Shown here one piece after another: positions 1-5,471 of a stretch of 8,118 bases of DNA (position 1 is its first letter; each line of letters opens with the position of its first letter). Source of the stretch: Alphaproteobacteria bacterium (GTDB lineage: Bacteria; Pseudomonadota; Alphaproteobacteria; Puniceispirillales; Puniceispirillaceae); NCBI GenBank assembly GCA_011526395.1, contig WTHW01000157.1, positions 1 to 8,118 on the forward strand, read 5' to 3'. The notes under the pieces were generated by a model, which ran no database searches, was not told where the DNA came from, and was given only the letters and a program-made list of their open reading frames with translations. A program made the translations under genes and the position numbers.

Positions 1-23
1 TCGGAGATGTGTATAAGAGACAG
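1..23 (+). other. Sequencing adapter remnant (Nextera read-2 end with Tn5 mosaic end)
   Basis: Seen in the sequence: bases 5-23 (AGATGTGTATAAGAGACAG) are the 19-bp Tn5 mosaic end used in tagmentation libraries, and the preceding TCGG is the tail of the Nextera read-2 adapter; the read-1 adapter would have CGTC there. The mobA reading frame begins to make sense at base 24, directly after the mosaic end. Inference: this is untrimmed library sequence at a contig end, not a natural transposon, and it should be masked. No transposase gene or second mosaic end is present in the window. Confidence 0.97.
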
Positions 24-137
24 CACCAATGTTGAGATGATCGTCTTACCTTCAATCACGATTTGCCCCTTATCACCACCCCCCATACGGCGTGCCTGAC
101 CACCAGCAAGTAAGCAGATAGCGTGACTAACAGACAT
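24..137 (-). CDS. mobA: Molybdenum cofactor guanylyltransferase MobA, N-terminal fragment
   Basis: Only the first 38 codons are present; the rest is lost at the adapter junction. MobA transfers GMP from GTP to molybdopterin-Mo, making the (bis-)MGD cofactor used by DMSO-reductase-family enzymes such as formate dehydrogenase, in the cytoplasm. The visible part begins MSVSHAICLLAGGQARRMGG and continues GDKG, which is the GTP-binding LAGGxxxRMGGxDKG signature of this family at residues 9-24. The ATG at 137-135 lies 2 bp after the fdhD stop and has a strong ribosome binding site inside the fdhD 3' end, so the two are almost certainly cotranscribed. Related nucleotidyltransferases such as MocA share the signature, but the GGGDKG form and the fdhD neighbour favour MobA. 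Confidence 0.87.
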
Positions 138-139
138 TC

Positions 140-1030
140 TTATGCCTCCTCTTTTCTGCCGCCTAGTTGCCTTGATTGATGTGAAGCTTTATCTTCTGCC
201 ACCACTTGTTTTATATCATCGAAAATAACACGTTCAGCACCAGATAAGACCGCAAAGCGAGCGCCGCGCATTCTTCCAATCAGCGTAAGTCCAGCTTGCT
301 TGGCAAGTGCCACACCAGCTGCTGTGAAACCAGAGCGAGATACCAAAATTGGCACACCCATCATCACGGTTTTAATCACCATCTCAGTCGTTAACCTTCC
401 AGTTGTATAGAAAACCTTATCTTGAGCATCGACGTCATTTAAAAATAAATGACCAGCAATTTTACCAACAGCATTATGTCTGCCAATATCTTCTACATAT
501 AAAAGTGGCTCTGCGCCGTCAGATAATGCACAGCCGTGAATAGCGCCTGCTTTCAGATATAAAGATGGAATAGCATTGATATTGGCAGACAACTGATACA
601 ATTCGCTTGCTTTGATCTTTTTGTTACTTGCCAATTCTATGGATTCAAATTCCTCCATAATATCACCGTAAATTGTGCCTTGCGCACAGCCGGATGTCTG
701 AACTTTCTTCTGCAATTTTGCTTCGTAATCAGTTTCACGGGATGTACGGACAATAACAACAGATAAATCTTCATCATAATCAATCGCTGTTATCTCATCA
801 CTGGCTAGAAGCATATTTTGATTGCGTAGAAAGCCGACCGCAAGCGCCTCTGGCTGGTCTCCTAATGTCATGGCTGTTACAATTTCTTGGCGATTAAGAA
901 AAATGGTCAAAGCTGTTTCAGTAACAACGGGTATCGTGACTTCTGCCCCTGACGCATCATAGCCTTTTAGCTCTGTTGTGAGCCGCTCATCATCTGGCGT
1001 TGGCATTTTCTGCCACAATCTATCACTCAT
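140..1030 (-). CDS. fdhD: Formate dehydrogenase accessory sulfurtransferase FdhD
   Basis: 296 residues from the ATG at 1030. FdhD passes sulfur from a cysteine desulfurase to the molybdenum cofactor, giving the sulfido ligand that formate dehydrogenase needs for activity, and it binds the cofactor in the cytoplasm. Family features seen: NRQEIVTAMTLGDQPEALAVGFL (residues 46-68), active-loop segment TSGCAQGTIYGD (112-123), GAIHGCAL (162-169), EDIGRHNAVGK (180-190), and TTGRLTTEMVIK (209-220) followed by GVPILVSRSGFTAAG. Odd point: the active loop has one cysteine, C115 in CAQG, where E. coli has a CxxC pair. A 13-residue extension from a TTG at 1069 is possible, but it would consume the intergenic palindrome, so I prefer the ATG, which has a GAG-rich stretch just upstream. 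It heads a unit with mobA; no formate dehydrogenase gene is in the window. The family call is secure. Confidence 0.95.
   Translation of the reverse strand: MSDRLWQKMPTPDDERLTTELKGYDASGAEVTIPVVTETALTIFLNRQEIVTAMTLGDQPEALAVGFLRNQNMLLASDEITAIDYDEDLSVVIVRTSRETDYEAKLQKKVQTSGCAQGTIYGDIMEEFESIELASNKKIKASELYQLSANINAIPSLYLKAGAIHGCALSDGAEPLLYVEDIGRHNAVGKIAGHLFLNDVDAQDKVFYTTGRLTTEMVIKTVMMGVPILVSRSGFTAAGVALAKQAGLTLIGRMRGARFAVLSGAERVIFDDIKQVVAEDKASHQSRQLGGRKEEA
145..150 (-). promoter_or_regulatory. Ribosome binding site of mobA
   Basis: Read on the minus strand, AGGAGG lies seven bases upstream of the mobA ATG, inside the last codons of fdhD. It is a full Shine-Dalgarno match with ideal spacing. It fixes the mobA start and suggests translation coupled to the end of fdhD. 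Confidence 0.8.
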
Positions 1031-1054
1031 ATTGCTCTCATTCTCTAGTGAACA

Positions 1055-1071
1055 ATTTGTTTTTAACAAAT
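1055..1071. repeat. Perfect inverted repeat 7-3-7 in the divergent region
   Basis: ATTTGTT, spacer TTT, AACAAAT. The arms are perfect complements and the element lies 24 bp upstream of the fdhD ATG. It could be an operator half-site pair or a small hairpin in the fdhD leader. It is AT-only apart from one G/C pair per arm, so chance is a real possibility. The function is inferred only. Confidence 0.45.
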
Positions 1072-1096
1072 ATTTGGCGTAATGTATCAGTATTTA

Positions 1097-1118
1097 GTTA
1101 TCACTATTTCTTGATAAC
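1097..1118. repeat. Perfect inverted repeat 7-8-7 in the divergent region
   Basis: GTTATCA, eight-base spacer, TGATAAC. The centres of the arms are 15 bp apart. It lies between the two start codons, 25 bp upstream of the nadK ATG and about 66 bp upstream of the fdhD ATG, a plausible place for a dimeric regulator acting on either gene. It does not match the FNR/CRP or Fur consensus. The regulator is unknown. Confidence 0.45.
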
Positions 1119-1143
1119 CTCTAGTCAACAGGCAGCTATAGCG

Positions 1144-1902
1144 ATGAAATTTCATTTTACCGCCTCCTCACATGAACAGGCACAACAGCGCTATGCAGAA
1201 ATAACAAAGCGTTATGGCCAGCATGAAATGGCAGATTGTGATGTGATAATTGTGCTTGGTGGTGATGGGCAAATGTTGACAGCCCTGCGCCAAAATCTAG
1301 CGTTTGGCCGTGATATATTTGGCATGAATTGTGGCCGCGTAGGTTTTTTGATGAATGAATATGACGAGAACAATCTCGTCGAGCGTGTAGAACAAGCAAC
1401 AAAAGCGCGCATGCGCCCTCTTGAGATGACTGCCGTTGATATCACTGGCAACACGCATGAAGCGCTTGCTTTTAATGAAGTATCACTATTGCGGCAAACA
1501 CATGCGGCCGCTCACATCGAAATTGCAGTTAATGGCCAAATTGAAATGGAAGAACTCATTTGCGATGGGGTTATTCTTGCAACACCTCAAGGCTCAACAG
1601 CCTATAACCTCTCAGCACATGGCCCTATATTGCCCATACGCTCTAAAATGCTGGCATTGACACCTATCTCTGCATTCCGCCCTCGTAGATGGCGCGGCGC
1701 TTTATTACCAGACAATGTGAAGGTCAGCTTTAAGGTAAAATCACCCGATTTTAGAAGCCAATCAATATCTGCTGATAATATCGAATATAGAGACATTGTA
1801 TCAGCAACCATAAAACAATCGCGCAAACATGATGTGCGTGTTTTACATGACCCTCATAACTCTATGAGTCATAGAATTATTAAAGAGCAATTTTCAGCCT
1901 AG
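1144..1902 (+). CDS. nadK: NAD kinase (ATP-dependent, short alphaproteobacterial form)
   Basis: 252 residues. NAD kinase phosphorylates NAD+ to NADP+ in the cytoplasm, the only de novo route to NADP(H). Motifs seen: VLGGDGQML (residues 37-45) with the GGDG phosphate loop and catalytic D41; GMNCGRVGFL (60-69); the AFNE motif with N111-E112 that binds the nicotinamide ribose; DGVILATPQGSTAYNLSAHG (141-160); then FRPRRWRGALLP (178-189) and SADNIEYRDI (209-218). The length fits the short single-domain bacterial enzymes, about 250 to 300 residues. The ATG at 1144 was chosen because the conserved fold starts at once; the open frame runs on to a TTG at 1000, but that part overlaps fdhD and has no family resemblance. 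The gene is divergent from fdhD and convergent with the hydrolase gene, sharing CTAG at the stops. It is the only plus-strand gene here and is probably a single-gene unit. Confidence 0.96.
   Translation: MKFHFTASSHEQAQQRYAEITKRYGQHEMADCDVIIVLGGDGQMLTALRQNLAFGRDIFGMNCGRVGFLMNEYDENNLVERVEQATKARMRPLEMTAVDITGNTHEALAFNEVSLLRQTHAAAHIEIAVNGQIEMEELICDGVILATPQGSTAYNLSAHGPILPIRSKMLALTPISAFRPRRWRGALLPDNVKVSFKVKSPDFRSQSISADNIEYRDIVSATIKQSRKHDVRVLHDPHNSMSHRIIKEQFSA
1856..1880. repeat. 25-bp near-perfect palindrome in the 3' end of nadK
   Basis: The palindrome is centred on G1868. The inner 15 bp (1861-1875, TCTATGA-G-TCATAGA) are perfect, and four more pairs (ATAA/TTAT) match after one mismatch (C1860/A1876), giving 11 of 12 pairs. 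It lies inside nadK codons, 22 bp before the stop. As RNA it would fold into a stem with a 3-base loop on either strand. There is no U-run directly after it, so it is not a standard intrinsic terminator, but its place at a convergent junction without intergenic space makes a role in ending transcription of both genes conceivable. Confidence 0.55.
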
Positions 1903-2846
1903 ATATTTCTCTGCCAGAACCGGAAGATGTGATCCCAAACATTGGCATCAATCTCTAATGTCTCATTGAACAGCTCATGTTTGGCTTGCTTTATCGTGAC
2001 AAGATCAGATTGAGGCAAAAACTTTGCCGCAAACGCTATCTTAGAATTTGATACAACCTGTTCTTTTTCTGCCATCAATATGAGAATAGGAATTTTTATA
2101 TCTCCAAGAAAGCTTGGGTTTGCGGCATAGCGCGATGAGGACCTGTAAGCCTCTCGAACCCAGCCAACGCTGGCACCATAACGGCGCAATTCTGGCGCTT
2201 CAAAGAACCAATGCGTCTGCCATAAATAGCCGGCCACATCAGTTGTTAATAGATTATCATCTGTAAAATGCTGCAAATCTGATATGCTTGGCACCTTAGT
2301 AAAAGGGCTATATTTACGGTTTTGACCCAACGCCCCTAAAACCAAGCCTAGCAGGCGAATAGCAAAAGATGGTCTTGGTCTTGGCAAGATCATTGGCGCC
2401 GACAGCACCATTGTTTGCACATTTCTATTCAGGCGCGATGCGGCAAGCAATGCCAAATGACCACCCATGGAATGGGCAACAATATGAAATTTCTGTCTTT
2501 GCCAGCCTGCCTTACCCAAAAGATTTTGAAGTGCGCGAATATGGTCTGCAAAGCTGTCACAGTGGACCATCAGTGGCGTGGTACCAAGATGCCCTGAACG
2601 CCCCTGCCCTGGCCAATCAATAATTAAACAATCATCACCTTGCGATACAATTTTCTGTGCGACATGAGCGTATTTTTCACAAAATTCAGTGAAACCTGGA
2701 AGGATTAAGAACTTTTGTCTATCCCTATCTGAGCTGACTTGTTGGTCACCCTTCCATAGATGCCCTCGTATGGGGCCAGCAAAAATATCCTCGCCACCCA
2801 ATCTTGCTGACTGATAGCGCGGATCAGATTGTAAACTCCTATGCAA
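1899..2846 (-). CDS. Alpha/beta hydrolase, lysophospholipase / monoacylglycerol lipase-like (PldB type)
   Basis: 315 residues of the serine aminopeptidase S33 / Hydrolase_4 type. Seen: ILPGFTEFCEKY (residues 48-59), the oxyanion-side strand typical of these lipases; DWPGQGRSG (77-85); nucleophile elbow AHSMGGH with S126; a lid-like region at about 150-240; and H290 in AKHELFNE as the catalytic histidine. The acid after the strand ILILMAEKEQVV appears to be Glu (E262) where relatives usually have Asp. Family members cleave lysophospholipids or monoglycerides, but the substrate here cannot be read from sequence. There is no clear signal peptide. The start is a TTG at 2846, supported by GGAGAG seven bases upstream and by the lack of any other methionine before residue 93. 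It overlaps the end of the exporter gene by 8 bp and is last in the suf unit. Its stop shares CTAG with the nadK stop. Confidence 0.85.
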   Translation of the reverse strand: MHRSLQSDPRYQSARLGGEDIFAGPIRGHLWKGDQQVSSDRDRQKFLILPGFTEFCEKYAHVAQKIVSQGDDCLIIDWPGQGRSGHLGTTPLMVHCDSFADHIRALQNLLGKAGWQRQKFHIVAHSMGGHLALLAASRLNRNVQTMVLSAPMILPRPRPSFAIRLLGLVLGALGQNRKYSPFTKVPSISDLQHFTDDNLLTTDVAGYLWQTHWFFEAPELRRYGASVGWVREAYRSSSRYAANPSFLGDIKIPILILMAEKEQVVSNSKIAFAAKFLPQSDLVTIKQAKHELFNETLEIDANVWDHIFRFWQRNI

Positions 2847-4677
2847 TGCTCAGCTCTCCATTGCCAGCATTGTCATCTACATCTGTGAACCCGTCAGATT
2901 GGCGTGCCCACATTACGGCGTAAAGCCCATTTTGCGCTAGCAAATCGGCATGAGTGCCTCTTTCTGCAATCTGGCCATCATTCATAACCAAGATTTCATC
3001 AGCATCAACAATTGTCGATAGTCTATGTGCAATGACCAGTGTTGTCTGGCTCTTAGATACTTTATCAAGGGCTATTTGAATGTCTTTTTCTGTCCGGCTA
3101 TCAAGCGCTGAGGTTGCCTCATCAAACAAGAATATTGTGGGCTGTTTCAAGATAGCTCTTGCTATAGCTACACGTTGCTTTTCACCACCTGACAGCTTTA
3201 AGCCTCTTTCACCAACAAGTGACTCATACCCTTCTGGCAGTTGCGATATAAATTCATCAATCGACGCTAATTTTGCCGCCTCTTCAATCGCATTCTGATC
3301 AGCACCGAAATGCCCATAACCAATGTTATAACCAATGCTGGCATTGAACATAACGGTATCTTGGGGGACAACGCCAATGGCCGCACGCACAGTCTCTTGC
3401 CTCACATGTCTGACATCTTGGTCATCAATCAAAATTTGCCCCTGCTGGGGGTCATAGAAACGAAATAATAGTCGTGAAATAGTTGATTTACCCGCACCGG
3501 AAGGGCCCACAATGGCGACACGCTTTCCAGCTGGCACATCGAAACTAACACCCTTTAAAATAGGTCGATTACCATAAGAGAAATGCACATCTTTAAAGCT
3601 GATAGCACCTTTTGAGAGACGTAAAGCAGGTGCATTTTCTATATCAGTAATATCAGGCTCTTCTTCAATCAGCCCCAACATTCTCTCCAAATCAATAACA
3701 GCTTGGCGAACTTCACGATACACATAGCCTAGGAAATTGAGTGGCAAATAGAGCTGAAGCAAATAAGTGTTAACAGCGACGAAATCACCAACTGACATGC
3801 GGCCAGCTTGAATATCCCAACCAGCAAAGCCCATCACAAGCACCAGTCCAATGCCGATAATCGCACCCTGCCCAACATTCACAGCCGCAAGAGATGTGCG
3901 AGATAACACCGCCGCATCTTCATAATCGCGCATTGCCTTATCATAGCGACGCGCTTCATTTTCTTCATTATTGAAGTATTTTACGGTTTCAAAATTCAGC
4001 AAGCTATCAACTGCTTTGGTAGCCGCCGTCTCATCTGCTTGATTCATGCGACGACGAAATGCCATACGCCACTCAGTCACGCGCATCGTGAAGTACGCAT
4101 ATAACATCACTGTTGTGAATGTAATGATGGCGTATGGGGCGCCAAATAAATACCACAATAATGCACTTACAAAGATGACTTCGATTAACAATGGTAGAAT
4201 TTCGAAAGTAGCCATTGTTAACAGGAATTCGACACCTTTGGCACCTCTTTCAACCGCGCGCGTAAGCCCGCCTGTTTGTCTATCAAGATGGAACTTCAGG
4301 GATAAACGATGCAAATGACGAAATGCCTGCATGGCGGCACCACGCACAGCTCTTTGCGCTACACGGGCAAATAAATATTGCTTGGCTTCAGCAAATATTT
4401 GCTGACCCAATCTTGCGGCCGCGTATGCGCCAAGAATAAACCATAAGATAGTTAGCGAGAAACCGTCATCGCCATTCACCAAATCAACAGAGGCACCATA
4501 CAATAAAGGCGTGATAAGGTTAGATATTTTAGCAGCCACCAAGCAGACGAAGGCCAGCGCAATGCGCGCACGAACCTTTTTGTCACCTTTGGGAGCCGTA
4601 AACTCATATAGTTCCAAAGCAAGGGTCTTAAAGCGTTGCCAGAAGGTCCTTGTCGGCAGTGTCTTTTTTGTTTCCAT
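2839..4677 (-). CDS. atm1: Atm1-family ABC exporter (half-transporter, glutathione-linked sulfur/metal export)
   Basis: 612 residues. Membrane and ATPase domains are fused, so it works as a homodimer in the inner membrane. About six membrane segments lie at residues 36-320. The ATPase has Walker A GPSGAGKST (391-399), Q439, signature LSGGE (495-499), Walker B FLFDE (516-520), and H551 in the H-loop. NFETVKYFNNEENEARRYD (228-246) is a hallmark of the mitochondrial Atm1 / bacterial Atm1 group, which exports glutathione-bound persulfide or metal species. Residues aligned with those I recall binding glutathione in Novosphingobium Atm1 are kept: R204, R208, N267, Q270 and R321. The ATG at 4677, five bases after the sufA stop, gives the usual family N-terminus; a TTG at 4719 would add 14 residues overlapping sufA. 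Placement right after sufA implies expression with Fe-S assembly. The family is secure; the exact cargo is not. Confidence 0.92.
   Translation of the reverse strand: METKKTLPTRTFWQRFKTLALELYEFTAPKGDKKVRARIALAFVCLVAAKISNLITPLLYGASVDLVNGDDGFSLTILWFILGAYAAARLGQQIFAEAKQYLFARVAQRAVRGAAMQAFRHLHRLSLKFHLDRQTGGLTRAVERGAKGVEFLLTMATFEILPLLIEVIFVSALLWYLFGAPYAIITFTTVMLYAYFTMRVTEWRMAFRRRMNQADETAATKAVDSLLNFETVKYFNNEENEARRYDKAMRDYEDAAVLSRTSLAAVNVGQGAIIGIGLVLVMGFAGWDIQAGRMSVGDFVAVNTYLLQLYLPLNFLGYVYREVRQAVIDLERMLGLIEEEPDITDIENAPALRLSKGAISFKDVHFSYGNRPILKGVSFDVPAGKRVAIVGPSGAGKSTISRLLFRFYDPQQGQILIDDQDVRHVRQETVRAAIGVVPQDTVMFNASIGYNIGYGHFGADQNAIEEAAKLASIDEFISQLPEGYESLVGERGLKLSGGEKQRVAIARAILKQPTIFLFDEATSALDSRTEKDIQIALDKVSKSQTTLVIAHRLSTIVDADEILVMNDGQIAERGTHADLLAQNGLYAVMWARQSDGFTDVDDNAGNGELSIA
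2854..2859 (-). promoter_or_regulatory. Ribosome binding site of the hydrolase gene (decides the TTG start)
   Basis: On the minus strand GGAGAG stands seven bases before the TTG at 2846, inside the last codons of the exporter gene. It supports the rare start codon and coupling of hydrolase translation to that of the exporter. Confidence 0.65.
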
Positions 4678-4682
4678 GAATT

Positions 4683-5036
4683 TTATGCTTCTACAGAAAA
4701 GCTCTCGCCACACCCGCAACGTGCTGTCTCATTCGGGTTGTTAAAAACGAAAGTTGATGAAAATTTTTCTGTCACATAGTCCATTTCAGAGCCAACCAAA
4801 AACATAACAGCTGAGGGGTCAATGAAAATACGGACACCATTTTGTTCAATCACATCTTCAAATGGTTTTTTTTCATTCGCAAATTCAACAACATATTGCA
4901 AGCCTGAGCAACCTGCTGTCTTAATTCCAACTCTTAGACCTTGCGCATCACTATCTGATTTGCTCATCAGTTTTTTGACTTGAGCAATAGCATTATCAGT
5001 CAATGTTAATAATGGCTTTGATGGATCAAACATCAT
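4683..5036 (-). CDS. sufA: A-type Fe-S carrier protein SufA (IscA/ErpA family)
   Basis: 117 residues. A-type carriers take Fe-S clusters from the SufBCD scaffold and hand them to target enzymes in the cytoplasm. The three ligand cysteines are present: C43 in the KTAGCSGLQY segment, and C107 and C109 in the C-terminal CGCGESF. The NPNET run before CGCG is also typical. The length matches the family, about 107 to 125 residues. Two ATG codons stand in tandem (5036 and 5033); AAGGA at 5046-5050 fits either. SufA, IscA and ErpA cannot be told apart by the cysteines alone; the name rests on its place after sufT in the suf cluster. It is 21 bp downstream of sufT and 5 bp upstream of the Atm1 gene. 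Confidence 0.93.
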   Translation of the reverse strand: MMFDPSKPLLTLTDNAIAQVKKLMSKSDSDAQGLRVGIKTAGCSGLQYVVEFANEKKPFEDVIEQNGVRIFIDPSAVMFLVGSEMDYVTEKFSSTFVFNNPNETARCGCGESFSVEA

Positions 5037-5045
5037 TGTGACATA

Positions 5046-5050
5046 TCCTT
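5046..5050 (-). promoter_or_regulatory. Ribosome binding site of sufA
   Basis: AAGGA on the minus strand, nine bases before the first of two tandem ATG codons, in the 21-bp sufT-sufA gap. This is the widest gap inside the suf unit, and it holds no recognisable promoter or hairpin. Confidence 0.55.
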
Positions 5051-5057
5051 TTTGTAA

Positions 5058-5471
5058 CTAGCCCAAGAAGTCGAGAGCCATTTTCGCATCCTCACTCATG
5101 CGATCTGGCGTCCATGCAGGATCCCATACTAGCGAGACCGTTACCTGACCAACACCTTCCACATTTGCGACAGCGTCTGCCACTTGTTTTGGCATTTCGC
5201 CAGCGACCGGACATCCCGGCGCTGTCAGTGACATCGTTATTTCAACATCACCATTATCCGCTCTGATAATGTCATAAATCAAGCCCAATTCATAAATGTT
5301 AACTGGTATCTCTGGATCCTGAATTGTTTCTAAAGCCTTCACAACAGATGCCTGATCAATTGGCTTGGCATTCTGTCCTTCTAAAGCTTTACCAGCTACA
5401 GCTTTGTAACCTTCACTTACATCTGGCAAAAAGTCAGCGAGTGATGGCCCATTATCGAGATCTCGGCTCAT
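5058..5471 (-). CDS. sufT: SUF-system Fe-S assembly protein SufT (MIP18/DUF59 family)
   Basis: 137 residues. A DUF59 (MIP18/PaaD-like) domain follows an extension of about 40 residues. Seen: DPEIPVNIYELGLIYDI (residues 52-68) with the conserved DPE; EITMSLTAPGCPV (77-89) with the conserved Cys C87; and a C-terminal SLVWDPAWTPDRMSEDAK (113-130) that is characteristic of the SUF-linked subgroup. SufT proteins help mature Fe-S proteins, notably under high demand for clusters; the exact chemistry is unsettled. The ATG at 5471 overlaps the sufS stop in ATGA (4 bp), implying coupled translation. PaaD of the phenylacetate oxygenase is a relative, but the suf neighbours and the C-terminal motif exclude it here. 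Confidence 0.9.
   Translation of the reverse strand: MSRDLDNGPSLADFLPDVSEGYKAVAGKALEGQNAKPIDQASVVKALETIQDPEIPVNIYELGLIYDIIRADNGDVEITMSLTAPGCPVAGEMPKQVADAVANVEGVGQVTVSLVWDPAWTPDRMSEDAKMALDFLG

Larger units (their letters stand above)
1031..1143. promoter_or_regulatory. Divergent promoter region between fdhD and nadK
   Basis: This AT-rich stretch of 113 bp separates the start codons of two divergent genes and must hold both promoters unless longer N-termini are used. Seen: two perfect 7-bp inverted repeats (1055-1071 and 1097-1118, listed separately) and, on the minus strand, TTGACT at 1123-1128, which resembles a -35 box for fdhD. The best -10-like hexamer after it, GATAAC at 1097-1102, is 20 bp away, longer than usual, so no promoter is firmly assigned. 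For nadK only a weak AGG lies upstream of the ATG. Confidence 0.6.

Noticed and set aside
1..23. End of a natural Tn5-like transposon
   Set aside because: The mosaic end is the engineered hyperactive form and is preceded by Nextera adapter bases; there is no transposase, second end or target duplication.
1031..1069. TTG start for fdhD adding 13 residues
   Set aside because: The ATG at 1030 already gives a normal FdhD length, and the extension would run into the intergenic palindrome. It cannot be fully excluded.
1111..1128. Possible FNR/CRP-type site (TTGAT...GTCAA) in front of fdhD
   Set aside because: The half-sites are separated by 8 bases where the FNR consensus TTGAT-N4-ATCAA has 4, and one arm has a mismatch.
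1000..1143. A 48-residue upstream extension of nadK starting at a TTG
   Set aside because: It overlaps the fdhD start region on the other strand, has no resemblance to NAD kinases, and the ATG at 1144 gives the normal short-family N-terminus.
1856..1880. Standard intrinsic terminator at the nadK/hydrolase junction
   Set aside because: The palindrome is present, but neither strand has a U-run right after the stem, so it is recorded as a repeat and not as a terminator.
2369..2623. Plus-strand open frames opposite the hydrolase gene
   Set aside because: They are antisense to the conserved AHSMGGH and DWPGQGRSG coding region and show no family features.
4678..4719. TTG start for the Atm1 gene overlapping sufA by 37 bp
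   Set aside because: The added residues (MRVWRELFCRSIKF) do not resemble the family N-terminus, and an ATG follows at 4677 right after the sufA stop. The ribosome binding site at the ATG is weak, so some doubt remains.
5034..5045. Three-codon leader frame (ATG TCA CAA TGA) overlapping the sufA start
   Set aside because: The only ribosome-binding-like sequence is too close to its ATG, and so short a frame is expected by chance.
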